The notes under the pieces are model-generated. The model saw only the letters and a program-made list of their open reading frames with translations. It had not been told where the DNA came from and ran no database searches. From NCBI RefSeq assembly GCF_030758975.1, contig NZ_CP132359.1:558001-622000 (forward strand): a stretch of DNA of 64,000 nucleotides, read 5' to 3'. Positions 8,194-17,675 of this stretch are shown here, one piece after another (position 1 is the first letter of the stretch; the number at the start of each line of letters is the position of its first letter). The DNA comes from Bosea beijingensis. GTDB lineage: Bacteria > Pseudomonadota > Alphaproteobacteria > Rhizobiales > Beijerinckiaceae. The position numbers and the translations under genes are program-made.

Positions 8194-9387
8194 ATGACTG
8201 CCTTCCGCACCCTCGACGACGCCGATCTCGCCGGAAAGCGCGTGCTTGTCCGCGTCGACCTCAACGTTCCCATGGAAGACGGCAAGGTCAGCGACACCAC
8301 CCGCATCGACCGCATCCTGCCGACGATCCGCGAGATCGCCGACAAGGGCGGCAAGGTCGTGCTGCTCGCGCATTTCGGCCGCCCGAAGGGCCGCGACGAC
8401 AAGAACAGCCTGCGCCAGGTCGTGCCGGCGCTGACCGAAGCGCTCGGCCGCCCCGTCACCTTCGTCGAGGATTGCATCGGCGACGATGTCGCCAAGGCGC
8501 TGAGCGCCGCGAAGAACGGCGACGTCCTGCTGCTGGAGAACACCCGCTTCCACGCCGGCGACGAGAAGAACGACGCGGAGTTCGTGAAGGCGCTCGCCGC
8601 CAACGGCGATCTCTATGTCAACGATGCCTTCTCGGCTGCGCACCGGGCGCACGCCTCGACCGAAGGCCTAGCCCATGTCCTGCCGGCCTATGCCGGGCGC
8701 ACCATGCAGGCCGAGCTCGAAGCTCTCTCCGCCGGCCTCGACAACCCGGCCCGTCCGGTCATGGCGATCGTCGGCGGCGCCAAGGTCTCGACCAAGCTCG
8801 AGCTGCTCGGCAACCTCGTGAAGAAGGTCGACGTGCTTGCCATCGGCGGCGGCATGGCCAACACCTTCCTCGCCGCGCGCGGCGTCGATGTCGGCAAGTC
8901 GCTTTGCGAGCACGACCTCGTCGGCACCGCCCGCGAGATCGAGGAGAAAGCCAAGGCCGCCGGCTGCGAGATCCTGTTGCCGGTCGATGCGCTTGTGGCC
9001 CGCGAATTCAAGGCCCATCCGAGCTACCGCGTCGTGCCGGTCGGCGGCGTCGAAGCCGACGAGATGATCCTCGACGCCGGCCCGCTCTCGATCGCCGAAG
9101 TCATCATGCGGCTGGAGAAGGTCAAGACACTGGTCTGGAACGGCCCCTTCGGCGCCTTCGAACTGCCGCCCTTCGACACCGCGACGGTCGCCGTTGCCAA
9201 GGCCGCAGCCAGGCGCGTCCAGGCAGGTGAGCTCGTTGCGGTCGCCGGCGGCGGCGACACCGTCGCGGCCATGAATCATGCCGGCGTGGCCGAGGACCTC
9301 TCCTATGTCTCGACGGCGGGCGGCGCCTTCCTCGAATGGATGGAAGGCAAGGCCCTGCCCGGCGTCGAGGCGCTCAGGAAGGCCTGA
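8194..9387 (+). CDS. pgk: Phosphoglycerate kinase
   Basis: A 397-residue cytosolic kinase transferring phosphate between 1,3-bisphosphoglycerate and ADP. The substrate-binding RVDLNVPM motif is near residues 20-27, HFGRPKG near 63, and the nucleotide-binding GGGDTVAAM near 352-360. Length and domain order are normal. It starts only 9 bases after the preceding gene and is followed by fba, continuing the sugar-phosphate cluster. Confidence 0.98.
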   Translation: MTAFRTLDDADLAGKRVLVRVDLNVPMEDGKVSDTTRIDRILPTIREIADKGGKVVLLAHFGRPKGRDDKNSLRQVVPALTEALGRPVTFVEDCIGDDVAKALSAAKNGDVLLLENTRFHAGDEKNDAEFVKALAANGDLYVNDAFSAAHRAHASTEGLAHVLPAYAGRTMQAELEALSAGLDNPARPVMAIVGGAKVSTKLELLGNLVKKVDVLAIGGGMANTFLAARGVDVGKSLCEHDLVGTAREIEEKAKAAGCEILLPVDALVAREFKAHPSYRVVPVGGVEADEMILDAGPLSIAEVIMRLEKVKTLVWNGPFGAFELPPFDTATVAVAKAAARRVQAGELVAVAGGGDTVAAMNHAGVAEDLSYVSTAGGAFLEWMEGKALPGVEALRKA

Positions 9388-9529
9388 TCCTCGACAGGGC
9401 GCCCCCGTCACCCGCTTCGACACGGGGCGGCCGCTCGCATTTTAAGGTTTTCGCCGGTTTCGCTTTGCGCGGCCGGCGCCGACGCACTAAATCCACCCTC
9501 AGACCGATAAACCAAAGGGGAGTGCCATC

Positions 9530-10612
9530 GTGGCCCGTATCACGCTTCGCCAGTTGCTCGATCATGCCGCCGAGAACGACTACGGCGTGCCCGCCTTCAA
9601 CATCAACAACATGGAGCAGGCGCTGGCGATCATGGCGGCGGCGGATGCGACCGACGCGCCGGTGATCATCCAGGCCTCGCGCGGCGCCCGCTCCTACGCC
9701 AACGACATCATGCTCAAGCACATGATGGACGCCGTCACCGAGATCTATCCGCATATCCCGGTCTGCGTGCATCTCGACCACGGCAACGAGCCGGCGACCT
9801 GCATGACCGCGATCCAGGCCGGCTTCACCTCGGTGATGATGGACGGCTCGCTCAAGGCCGACGGCAAGACGCCGGGCGACTGGGACTACAATGTCGGCGT
9901 GACCAAGACCGTCACCGACATGGCCCATCTCGGCGGCATCTCGGTCGAGGGCGAGCTCGGCGTGCTCGGCTCGCTCGAATCCGGCGAGGGCGAGAAGGAG
10001 GACGGCCACGGCTTCGAGGGCAAGCTCAGCCACGACCAGCTCCTGACCAATCCCGACGAAGCGGTGAAGTTCGTCGCCGAGACCAAGGTCGACGCGCTCG
10101 CCATCGCCATGGGCACCTCGCACGGCGCCTACAAGTTCACCCGCAAGCCCGACGGCGCGATCCTCGCGATGCATGTCATCGAGGCGATCCACAAGCTGCT
10201 GCCGAACACGCATCTCGTCATGCACGGCTCGTCCAGCGTTCCGCAGGACCTCCAGGACGTCATCAACCAGTATGGCGGCAAGATGCCCCAGACCTGGGGC
10301 GTGCCGGTCGAGGAGATCCAGCGCGGCATCAAGCACGGCGTGCGCAAGATCAACATCGACACCGACAACCGCATGGCGATGACCGGCCAGATCCGCAAGA
10401 TCCTGTCGGAGAACCCCGGCGAGTTCGATCCGCGCAAGTATCTGAAGCCCGCCATGGAAGCGATGACCAAGCTCTGCAAGCAGCGCCTTGAAGAGTTCAA
10501 CACCGCCGGCCAGGCCTCGAAGATCAAGCGCGTCATCACCCTGGCCGAGATGGCCAAGCGCTACGCCAAGGGCGAGCTCGACCCGACCTTCGGAGCCAAG
10601 AAGGCGGCCTGA
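9530..10612 (+). CDS. fba: Class II fructose-bisphosphate aldolase
   Basis: A 360-residue zinc aldolase cleaving fructose-1,6-bisphosphate, and in Calvin-type variants also sedoheptulose bisphosphate. The GTG start at 9530 follows AAGGGGA. Metal-binding His residues lie in [10 protein letters not shown] (about 79-88), and HGSSSVP and [12 protein letters not shown] form the phosphate and substrate loops. It ends the tkt-gap-pgk-fba cluster and is followed by a strong terminator. Confidence 0.97.
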   Translation: MARITLRQLLDHAAENDYGVPAFNINNMEQALAIMAAADATDAPVIIQASRGARSYANDIMLKHMMDAVTEIYPHIPVCVHLDHGNEPATCMTAIQAGFTSVMMDGSLKADGKTPGDWDYNVGVTKTVTDMAHLGGISVEGELGVLGSLESGEGEKEDGHGFEGKLSHDQLLTNPDEAVKFVAETKVDALAIAMGTSHGAYKFTRKPDGAILAMHVIEAIHKLLPNTHLVMHGSSSVPQDLQDVINQYGGKMPQTWGVPVEEIQRGIKHGVRKINIDTDNRMAMTGQIRKILSENPGEFDPRKYLKPAMEAMTKLCKQRLEEFNTAGQASKIKRVITLAEMAKRYAKGELDPTFGAKKAA

Positions 10613-10644
10613 CCTTCACTGCAAGTGAGCAGGCTTTCAAACGG

Positions 10645-10676
10645 AAACGCCCGGTCGCATCGACCGGGCGTTTTTG
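10645..10676 (+). terminator. Intrinsic terminator of fba
   Basis: A GC-rich stem (AACGCCCGGTCG paired with CGACCGGGCGTT) with a short loop is followed by a run of T. It lies 33 bases after the fba stop. Confidence 0.88.
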
Positions 10677-10687
10677 CTTTCGGGAGG

Positions 10688-10708
10688 TGGCCGGGTCGAA
10701 CCCGGCCA
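10688..10708. repeat. Short palindrome, family D copy 1
   Basis: Arms TGGCCGGG / CCCGGCCA with a 5-base centre, followed by TGACGG. A closely similar unit lies at 31961-31983. It sits between convergent fba and phoX-like genes. Confidence 0.5.
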
Positions 10709-10723
10709 TGACGGCGAACCGCC

Positions 10724-12724
10724 TCAAACGCCGATCTTGCCGCCGCCCTTCTTGGTGATCGCCACCACGGACGGCCGCACCGGCATGTCCGGCTTGAAGT
10801 CCGGCCAGCGGGTCGACAGGTCCTCGTAATAGGAACGGCGGCCGAATTCCGGCCAGTCCGGGCCGTCGTCGCCGGGATGCTGCACGGCAACGAAAGCGGT
10901 GGTGTCGTCCGGCGTGAAGCAGGGGCCGCACATCTCCGCGCCATGCGGCACGCGATAGAACAGCTTCGAGGTCCGGCGCGCGCCGCCCTCGGTATCAACC
11001 GCCCAGAGCCCATCGGTGCGCCCTGTCACGTCGATACCGTTGCCATCGGTCGCGACCCAGAGCCGCCCGGCGGAATCGACCACGGCATTGTCGGGCATGC
11101 CGAACCAGCCGTTCTTCGTCGTATCGGTCGAGAAGCTCGCGCCGACCGCAGCGACGGAAGGGTCGCCGCATTTCAGCAGGATCTCCCAGCGCCCCTTGGT
11201 CGCCGTGTGGTCGCCATCGGCCTCGGCGATCTCGATGATATGGCCGAAGGCGTTCTTGGCGCGCGGATTGGCGGCATCAACCTCCCCATCCTTGCGGCTC
11301 GTATTGTTGGTCAGCATCACATAGACCTTGCCCGTCACCGGGTTCGGCGTGATGTCCTCGGGGCGATCCATCTTGGTCGCGCCGAGCAGATCGCCGGCGC
11401 GGCGCGCCTCGATCAGCACGTCCGCCTGGCTCTGGAAGCCGTTGACGGCCGTCAATGGCCCCTGCCCGAAAACCAATGGCAGCCATTCATGCGTACCGTC
11501 GGCAGCGAACTTGGCGACGTACAGCGTGCCGGCATCGAGCAGGTCGAGATTGGCCGCGCGGTTGTTCGGGTCGAAGCGGCCGGCTGTCACGAATTTGTAG
11601 ACATAGTCGAAGCGCTCGTCGTCGCCGAGATAGACGGCCACGCGGCCATTGCTGGCGACGATCATGTCGGCGCCCTCGTGCTTGAAGCGGCCGAGCGCAG
11701 TCCGCTTCTTCGGCACCGAGTTTGGATCGAAGGGGTCGACCTCGATCACCCAGCCGAAGCGGTTGGCCTCGTTCGGCTCCTTGGCGAGGTCGAAACGCTC
11801 CTCGAAACGGCCCCAGGCATAGGGCGAGGACGGCACGGCGAGGCGCTTGTAGTTGGCTTCCTCGCGATGGCCTTCCGGCAGCTTGCCGGAGAAATAGCCG
11901 TGGAAATTCTCCTCGCCCGAGACGAAGGTGCCCCAGGGCGTCAGCGCGCCCGAGCAGTTGTTGAGCGTGCCCAGCACCTTGCGGCCCGTGGCATCGGCCT
12001 TGGTCTGCACGCGCTCATGGCCGGCGACCGGTCCAGAGAGCTGCATCTCGGTCGCCACGGTAACACGGCGATTGTACCTGGAATCCCTGACCAGCGCCCA
12101 CTGGCTCCCGGTCTTGCGGATTTCCGCCACCGTCGCGCCATGCGCCATCGCCTCGATCGCGAAGCGGTCCGGCGTCGCGTTCTTCATGACCGGCTTGCCG
12201 TCCTTCATCTCGACGACGCCCGGGAACATCAGGTGCGGGTTGGTGTATTCGTGATTGACGAAGAGCAGCCCGTGCGCGGACGGGTCGGCGGCGCCCATCA
12301 TCGGCACATAGCCGACGAAATCGTTATTGTAGCCGAACTGCTTGCTTTGGGCCTCGGCGCTCTGCTTCGCCGGGTCGAAGGCCGGCGCATCGGCCGTCAG
12401 CGGATCACCCCAGCGCAGCAGAACCTGCGCCTCGTAGCCATCAGCGACATGATGATCGGCATCGACGCCGACCTCGACCTCCTTGAAGGAGAAGGCGGAT
12501 TTCGCGCCTTGCACCTGCGCCTCCGCGGCGGTTTCCAGCGCCAGCGTGCCGACCGTCGCCGAGATCGCCGAGACGGCCAGCGCGCCTTTCAGCAACCCAC
12601 GCCGCGAGAAGCGCTGCGAAATCAATTCACCCATGGTCGGGTTTTCGGTCGGATTCCGCGGCTCGGCATCCTCATGCTCCAGCATGCTGGCGCCGAAAGT
12701 GGATTCGTATTCGTCATCGCGCAT
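10724..12724 (-). CDS. PhoX-family (DUF839) Tat-exported phosphatase
   Basis: A 666-residue protein. A twin-arginine signal (SRRGLLKGA, Arg41-Arg42) precedes a hydrophobic stretch and an Ala-rich cleavage region near residue 70, so it is exported folded to the periplasm. The remainder matches DUF839/PhoX, a six-bladed propeller. Characterised members are Ca/Fe-dependent alkaline phosphatases releasing phosphate from organic esters. Conserved landmarks include DPFDPNSVPKKRTALGRFKHEG and GRLWVATDGNG. No pho-box-like repeat is evident upstream, so phosphate control is not shown. Confidence 0.93.
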   Translation of the reverse strand: MRDDEYESTFGASMLEHEDAEPRNPTENPTMGELISQRFSRRGLLKGALAVSAISATVGTLALETAAEAQVQGAKSAFSFKEVEVGVDADHHVADGYEAQVLLRWGDPLTADAPAFDPAKQSAEAQSKQFGYNNDFVGYVPMMGAADPSAHGLLFVNHEYTNPHLMFPGVVEMKDGKPVMKNATPDRFAIEAMAHGATVAEIRKTGSQWALVRDSRYNRRVTVATEMQLSGPVAGHERVQTKADATGRKVLGTLNNCSGALTPWGTFVSGEENFHGYFSGKLPEGHREEANYKRLAVPSSPYAWGRFEERFDLAKEPNEANRFGWVIEVDPFDPNSVPKKRTALGRFKHEGADMIVASNGRVAVYLGDDERFDYVYKFVTAGRFDPNNRAANLDLLDAGTLYVAKFAADGTHEWLPLVFGQGPLTAVNGFQSQADVLIEARRAGDLLGATKMDRPEDITPNPVTGKVYVMLTNNTSRKDGEVDAANPRAKNAFGHIIEIAEADGDHTATKGRWEILLKCGDPSVAAVGASFSTDTTKNGWFGMPDNAVVDSAGRLWVATDGNGIDVTGRTDGLWAVDTEGGARRTSKLFYRVPHGAEMCGPCFTPDDTTAFVAVQHPGDDGPDWPEFGRRSYYEDLSTRWPDFKPDMPVRPSVVAITKKGGGKIGV

Positions 12725-12932
12725 GGCCGGCCCCGGTCACTTCGGATTGGAATAATGCGCAGCTAGACTCAGGCTTTGACAGCCGCATGACACGTTCCTT
12801 CCATCGGCAGGCCATCTTCGGGCAAGCTCCGTACCCCAGAGTGGCTCCGGCCCTGCGTCCGCCACCCTTTCCGCGTCCCGCGTTTTCTGGTTCAACGCTG
12901 GCTTGCCTCCGTTCCAGCCGGCTACCCGCACC

Positions 12933-14087
12933 ATGTCGATCGTCTTCTCTGCCCTGGTTGCGGTCTTCGTCGGCTTTGCCGCCTCCGTCGCCGTCATCCT
13001 GCAGGCCGCGCAGGCGCTGGGCGCCACGCCCGGCCAGACCATCTCCTGGATCGCGGCGCTCTGCCTCGCCACCGGCGCCTCCAGCCTCTTCCTGTCCTGG
13101 CGCTATCGCATGCCGATGATCTGCGCCTGGTCGACGCCCGGCGCGGCCTTGATCGCGGCGGTCACCGGCTTCGACATGGCTTCCGCCGTCGGCGCCTTCC
13201 TGGTCGCCGCCGTGCTGATGATGCTGACCGCCGCGTTCCGCCCCCTCGGCAGGCTGATCGAGCGTATCCCGATGCCGGTCGCGGCGGCGATGCTCGCCGG
13301 CGTCATCTTCCGCTTCGTCGTCGCCGTCTTCGACGAGATGCGGCTCTCGCCCGGCCTTGTCCTGCCGCTGCTGGCAGTCTTCCTCGTGGCGCGCTTGCTC
13401 AACCCGTTCCTCGGCGTCATCGCCGCGCTCGTCGCCGGCATCGCGATCAGCTTCGTCGGCGGCCTCGCCCATTGGCCTGCCGGAGCAATGACGCTGAGCG
13501 GCCTCGAATTCGTCACGCCACGCTTCGATATTCCGGCCATGCTCGGCATCGGCGTCCCGCTCTATCTCGTCACCATGGCCGCCCAGAACCTGCCGGGCTT
13601 CGCCGTGCTGCGCGCCGCCGGCTACAATCCGCCGACCGCGCCCTCCCTGTTCGTCACGGGCCTGACATCGCTGCTCACCGCCCTCTTCGGCGCGCATATG
13701 ACCAACATGGCTGCGATATCGGCCTCGATCTGCACGGGCAGCGACACTCACCCCGACCCGGCCCAGCGCTGGAAGGCGGGCGTGCTCTACGGATTCGCCT
13801 ATTTCGTCGTCGCCGCCTGCACCGGCCTGCTGATCGCCCTCCTGCTGGCGCTGCCCAAGGCACTGATCGTCGCCGTGGCGGGCCTGGGGCTGATCGGCTC
13901 GCTCACCGGCGCGCTCGGACAGGCCATGGCCTCCGACAAGGAGCGCTTCGCTGCCGTCGTCACTTTCGCCGTCGCCGCCTCCAGCCTTTCGCTTTTCGGC
14001 ATCGGCTCGGCCTTCTGGAGCCTCGTTGCCGGTCTTGCGGTCTTGACATTGGACTTCGCTGCGGGCCGTTTGCGCAGCAAATCATGA
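12933..14087 (+). CDS. BenE-family benzoate/H+ symporter-like permease
   Basis: A membrane protein of 384 residues from the ATG at 12933 (an in-frame TTG at 12903 is possible; neither has a strong ribosome site). About 11-12 hydrophobic helices run throughout. The BenE signature regions VAVILQAAQALGATPGQ, CAWSTPGAALI and GAHMTNMAAISASICTG are present. Family members import benzoate with protons. No benzoate-degradation gene is adjacent, so substrate is uncertain. Its stop overlaps the ThiE-like start by four bases. Confidence 0.9.
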   Translation: MSIVFSALVAVFVGFAASVAVILQAAQALGATPGQTISWIAALCLATGASSLFLSWRYRMPMICAWSTPGAALIAAVTGFDMASAVGAFLVAAVLMMLTAAFRPLGRLIERIPMPVAAAMLAGVIFRFVVAVFDEMRLSPGLVLPLLAVFLVARLLNPFLGVIAALVAGIAISFVGGLAHWPAGAMTLSGLEFVTPRFDIPAMLGIGVPLYLVTMAAQNLPGFAVLRAAGYNPPTAPSLFVTGLTSLLTALFGAHMTNMAAISASICTGSDTHPDPAQRWKAGVLYGFAYFVVAACTGLLIALLLALPKALIVAVAGLGLIGSLTGALGQAMASDKERFAAVVTFAVAASSLSLFGIGSAFWSLVAGLAVLTLDFAAGRLRSKS

Positions 14088-14737
14088 CCACACAATCTTT
14101 CTCCACTCGCCTGATGCTCGTCACTCCTCCCGTCGCTGACGCGGAGGCCATGGCCTTTCGCCTGATGCAGGCCATGGCCGGCGGCGATGTCGCCGCCGTG
14201 CTGCTGCGCCTGACGCCCGGCGACGACCGCAGCAGGATCGAGCGCGTCAAGCGCCTCGCCGGCCCGGTCCAGGCCAACGGCGTTGCGCTCGTCGTCGAGG
14301 ACAACGCGCTCGTCGCCGCGCGCGGCGGCGCCGATGGCGTCCATCTCACCGGCGGCCCGGCCGCGGTCGCCGAGGCGCGCTCCAGCCTGAAGAGCGAGCG
14401 CATCATCGGCATCGGCGGCCTGCGAGCCCGCCATGACGCCATGGATGCCGGCGAGGCCGGCGTCGATTACGTGATGTTCGGCGAGCCGCGCCCGGATGGC
14501 TCGCTGCCGCCGCTGGCGGCGGTGGTCGAGCGCGCCGGCTGGTGGGCCGAGATCTTCGAGACGCCCTGCGTCGCCTATGCGCCCGACGCCGAATCCATCC
14601 CGGCGCTGGTCGAGACCGGCGCTGAATTCGTCGCGCTCGGCGCCTGGGCCTTCGAGGAGGGCCAGGATATCCGCGCCCTGGTCGAGCAGGCCAATGCCGC
14701 CACCGCCGCCTGCGCGGCGCGGAAGGCGGCGCGATGA
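14084..14737 (+). CDS. Thiamine phosphate synthase-like (ThiE/TenI fold) protein
   Basis: A 217-residue TIM-barrel protein starting at the ATG overlapping the benE stop (ATGA). ARGGADGVHLTGG (about 80-92), IGIGGLRARHDAMDAGEAG and DYVMFGEP match the phosphate- and substrate-binding loops of ThiE/TenI proteins. ThiE joins the pyrimidine and thiazole moieties of thiamine. Several loops diverge from canonical ThiE, so this could be a paralogue. No other thi gene is nearby. Confidence 0.82.
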   Translation: MTTQSFSTRLMLVTPPVADAEAMAFRLMQAMAGGDVAAVLLRLTPGDDRSRIERVKRLAGPVQANGVALVVEDNALVAARGGADGVHLTGGPAAVAEARSSLKSERIIGIGGLRARHDAMDAGEAGVDYVMFGEPRPDGSLPPLAAVVERAGWWAEIFETPCVAYAPDAESIPALVETGAEFVALGAWAFEEGQDIRALVEQANAATAACAARKAAR

Positions 14738-15651
14738 AACGGCTTGCCGGGCTCGTCCTGCTCGCCGGCGCCCTTCTCCTGGGTCCGGCCGAGGCAGCAG
14801 CCACGCCGGACGCCGCCTATGGCGCCTATCAGGCCGGGCATTATCGTCGTGCGCTGGCCGAGGCGCTGAAGCGCATCGAGGCCGACAGCAGCGACGCCGC
14901 TGCGATGACCCTCGTCGGCGAACTCTATCGCCAGGGCCTCGGCGTCCCGCCCGACCAGAAGGTCGCCACAGAATGGTACGAGCGCGCCGAGACGCGCGGC
15001 GACATCAATGCTGCCTTCGCATTGGCGACGCAGCTTCTCGACGAGAAGAGCGGCAAGCGCGATCCGGCCCGCGCCGGCGCCCTGCTGGAGAAGGCTGCCA
15101 AGGCAGGCCACCCCGCCGCCAACTATAATCTCGCCATCGCCCTGCTCGCGGCGAACCGGGAGGAAGACGACAAGCGCGCCGTCGCCTGCCTCGAGATCGC
15201 GGCGAAGGCCCAGGTCGGCGACGCGATGTACGCCCTCGGCGTTCTGGCCAAGCAGGGTCGCGGCATGCCGGCAAACGAGGAGGTCGCGGCCCGCTGGATG
15301 AAGCAGGCCTCCGCGGCCGGCAATGTGCCCGGCGAGGTCGAATACGCCATCATGCTGTTCAACGGCACCGGCGTGGACAAGAACGAGACCGCCGCTGCGA
15401 ACCTGTTCCGCCGCGCCGCCTGGCAGGGCAACCCGATCGCCCAGAACCGGCTCGCCAAGCTCTATCAATTCGGGCTCGGCATCGCGCCTGATACGATCGA
15501 GGCGGCCGCCTGGCATCTCGCGGCCCGTTCGCAGGGCCTGAAGGATGCCGCGCTGGACGACCTGTTCGAGCGCCTCAAGCCCGAGCAGCAGGCCCGCGCC
15601 GCCCGCATGGCCGCCGGCCGGATCAGCAGCGCCGTCTTGACGGCGCCCTAA
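14734..15651 (+). CDS. Secreted Sel1/TPR-repeat protein
   Basis: A 305-residue protein with an N-terminal signal peptide (GLVLLAGALLLGPAEAAA) and about five to six Sel1-like repeats with recurrent A-x-YNLAIAL and MYALGVL-x-xQGRGM patterns (residues 40-270). Sel1 repeats form alpha-solenoids that scaffold protein-protein contacts, here probably in the periplasm. The ATG overlaps the stop of the ThiE-like gene by four bases, making a three-gene overlapping run with no shared function I can name. Confidence 0.85.
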   Translation: MKRLAGLVLLAGALLLGPAEAAATPDAAYGAYQAGHYRRALAEALKRIEADSSDAAAMTLVGELYRQGLGVPPDQKVATEWYERAETRGDINAAFALATQLLDEKSGKRDPARAGALLEKAAKAGHPAANYNLAIALLAANREEDDKRAVACLEIAAKAQVGDAMYALGVLAKQGRGMPANEEVAARWMKQASAAGNVPGEVEYAIMLFNGTGVDKNETAAANLFRRAAWQGNPIAQNRLAKLYQFGLGIAPDTIEAAAWHLAARSQGLKDAALDDLFERLKPEQQARAARMAAGRISSAVLTAP

Positions 15652-15744
15652 GACCCGCGCAAGTGACGGCTCACTAAATTCCTGCCGGGCGCAAGGCTTG
15701 CGCCGCTGGCTCATCGCGTCGTTCCGGCGCGCAAGAGGTTTCCG

Positions 15745-16536
15745 ATGATCCGCTCCCCCCTGATGACCGTGATGACCGACGCCGTGATGAAGGCGTCCCG
15801 TTCGCTGAAGCGCGATTTCGGCGAGGTCGAGAACCTGCAGGTCCTCGCCAAGGGCCCGGGCGATTTCGTCTCCAAGGCTGACCACAAGGCCGAGGAGATC
15901 CTGCGCGAGGCGCTGGAGAAGGCCCGCCCCGGCTATGGCTTCGTCATGGAGGAGAGCGGCGTCGTCCACGGCACCGACGAGAGCAACCGCTGGCATATCG
16001 ACCCGCTCGACGGCACCCATAACTTCCTGCGCGGCATCCCGCATTGGAACATCTCGGTCGCGCTGGAGCGCGACAACCAGTTCATCGCCGGCGTGATCTA
16101 CGACGCTGCCAAGGACGAGATGTTCATGGCAGAGAAGGGCAAGGGTGCCTTCGTCAACAACCGCCGCCTGCGCGTCTCCGGCCGCAACGAGCCCGCCGAC
16201 ATGCTGATCGGCACCGGCATCCCGCATATCGGCAAGGGCGGCCATGGCCAGTTCCTGCGCGAGCTCGCCGCCGTGATGCCGCGCTTCGCCAATGTCCGCC
16301 GCATGGGCTCGGCCGCGCTCGACATCGCCTATGTCGCGGCCGGCCGCATGGACGCCTATTGGGAGCGCGGCCTCAACACCTGGGATTTCGCGGCCGGCGC
16401 GGTGCTGATCCGCGAGGCCGGCGGCACCTTCGGCACGCTCGACGGCAAGCCCATGACCAGCGCGAAGGACATCATCTGCGGCAACGAGGCCGGTGAGCGC
16501 GCGCTGAGCGCCGCATTGAAGACCGCGGCGGCCTGA
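15745..16536 (+). CDS. Inositol monophosphatase family protein
   Basis: A 263-residue Mg-dependent phosphatase. Metal ligands appear in EES (residues 69-71) and DPLDGTHNF (86-94), and the second signature WDFAAGAVLIREAGG begins near 213. The family (SuhB, CysQ, IMPase) removes phosphate from inositol phosphate, adenosine bisphosphate or related substrates. The exact substrate is not decided by sequence. It lies alone before the MotA-like gene, far from the iol operon. Confidence 0.94.
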   Translation: MIRSPLMTVMTDAVMKASRSLKRDFGEVENLQVLAKGPGDFVSKADHKAEEILREALEKARPGYGFVMEESGVVHGTDESNRWHIDPLDGTHNFLRGIPHWNISVALERDNQFIAGVIYDAAKDEMFMAEKGKGAFVNNRRLRVSGRNEPADMLIGTGIPHIGKGGHGQFLRELAAVMPRFANVRRMGSAALDIAYVAAGRMDAYWERGLNTWDFAAGAVLIREAGGTFGTLDGKPMTSAKDIICGNEAGERALSAALKTAAA

Positions 16537-16635
16537 AATCCAAGAGCCACCAAACTGTTGCTCTTTCGTGCTTGATCCCGGCGGCGTGGGAGGCGACAGT
16601 CCTCCCCGCACTCCGAGGCGAACGGAAGACGACGC

Positions 16636-17646
16636 ATGGCGACTGAGGATTTCGCGGCCGAGCCGGCAACGGCCGCAAGCGTGCGGACGCAAGTCCGCTT
16701 CTCCAGGCCGCTCCGTTACGTCGTTCGCGCGGTCCTGTTCCTCGCCCTGATCGGCTTCCTCGGCTACATCCTGCAGCGCGGGCTGGTCGACGCCTTCATG
16801 ACCAATCCCGGTCTGAACGGCCTCATCCTGGGCGCCCTGCTCGTCGGCTGCCTGATCGCATTGCGCGAGCTCTGGCGCCTCCATAGCGAGGCGCGCGCCG
16901 CGACCAACCTCGCGCTGGACCCCGCATCGGCCGAACTCCGCCGCGGCCAGATCATCGCCCCGATGGGCTCGGTCCTGCCGGCGCTGGAGCGCGGTACGCT
17001 GGCACCGGCCCAGGCCGTCTCCGTGCTCGAATCGATCGCGGTCCGGCTGGACGACGGCCGCGAAGTGCTGCGCTATCTCGGTGGCCTGCTCGTCTTCCTC
17101 GGCCTGCTCGGCACCTTCTGGGGCCTGCTCGACACGGTCGGCTCGGTCGGCGGCGTCATCAAGTCGCTGCGCACCGGTGCCGAGGCCGGCGTGCTCTTCG
17201 ACGAACTCAAGGCCGGCCTCTCCGCCCCGCTCGCCGGCATGGGCCTGTCCTTCTCGTCCTCGCTCTTCGGCATCGCCGGCTCGCTGATTCTCGGTTTCCT
17301 CGACCTGCAGGTCGGGCAGGCGCAGCGCCGCTTCCGCAACGAGGTCGAAAGCTGGCTCGGCAGCCGCACCGGCGCGCCCGAGGCGCCCGCCGCGCTGCTT
17401 GGCGTCGGCAACCCGCTCGCCGACCGCTTCGAGCAGCTCAGCGCCGCCATGGCCGACGGCGCCTCCAACAACCGCGCCGCGACGCAGGCCCTCTCCAATC
17501 TCGCGGAAGGCATCCAGGGCCTCGTCCAGCACATGCGCTCCGAGCAGCAGATGATCCGCGACTGGGTCGAGGCGCAGGCCGCCCGCGAAAAGGACCTGAA
17601 GCGCCTGATCGACCGCCTCACCGCCGACCAGGTCACCGAGCCATGA
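16636..17646 (+). CDS. MotA/TolQ/ExbB-type proton-channel protein
   Basis: A 336-residue protein with four predicted helices near residues 29-48, 59-77, 148-168 and 204-224, with a cytoplasmic segment between helices 2 and 3. The helix 3-4 region (VFLGLLGTFWGLLDTVG; GMGLSFSSSLFGIAGS) matches the MotA/TolQ/ExbB channel domain. Such proteins form the stator of proton-driven machines. The partner, a MotB-like protein, starts 29 bases downstream. No flagellar, tol or exb genes are near, so the machine it drives is unknown. Confidence 0.88.
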   Translation: MATEDFAAEPATAASVRTQVRFSRPLRYVVRAVLFLALIGFLGYILQRGLVDAFMTNPGLNGLILGALLVGCLIALRELWRLHSEARAATNLALDPASAELRRGQIIAPMGSVLPALERGTLAPAQAVSVLESIAVRLDDGREVLRYLGGLLVFLGLLGTFWGLLDTVGSVGGVIKSLRTGAEAGVLFDELKAGLSAPLAGMGLSFSSSLFGIAGSLILGFLDLQVGQAQRRFRNEVESWLGSRTGAPEAPAALLGVGNPLADRFEQLSAAMADGASNNRAATQALSNLAEGIQGLVQHMRSEQQMIRDWVEAQAAREKDLKRLIDRLTADQVTEP

Positions 17647-17675
17647 TGCTTTCGGACAAGGCAGGACGCTGACGG

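Noticed and set aside
10684..10710. tRNA-like GGGTCGAACCC arm
   Set aside because: It is a simple short palindrome with no cloverleaf around it, and a sister copy at 31961-31983 shows it is a repeat.
10877..12766. A 629-codon plus-strand frame opposite the PhoX gene
   Set aside because: The minus-strand frame has a Tat signal and a clear DUF839 pattern; the plus-strand frame is its shadow.
15745..16536. Inositol monophosphatase as part of the inositol catabolic operon
   Set aside because: It lies 36 kb from iolC without the IolR-type motif, and the family has many non-inositol substrates.
14575..17532. A 985-codon open frame on the minus strand across the Sel1, phosphatase and MotA-like genes
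   Set aside because: It is antisense to several well-supported genes and its translation is low-complexity, rich in Gly/Ala/Arg/Asp. Long antisense frames are expected at this GC content.
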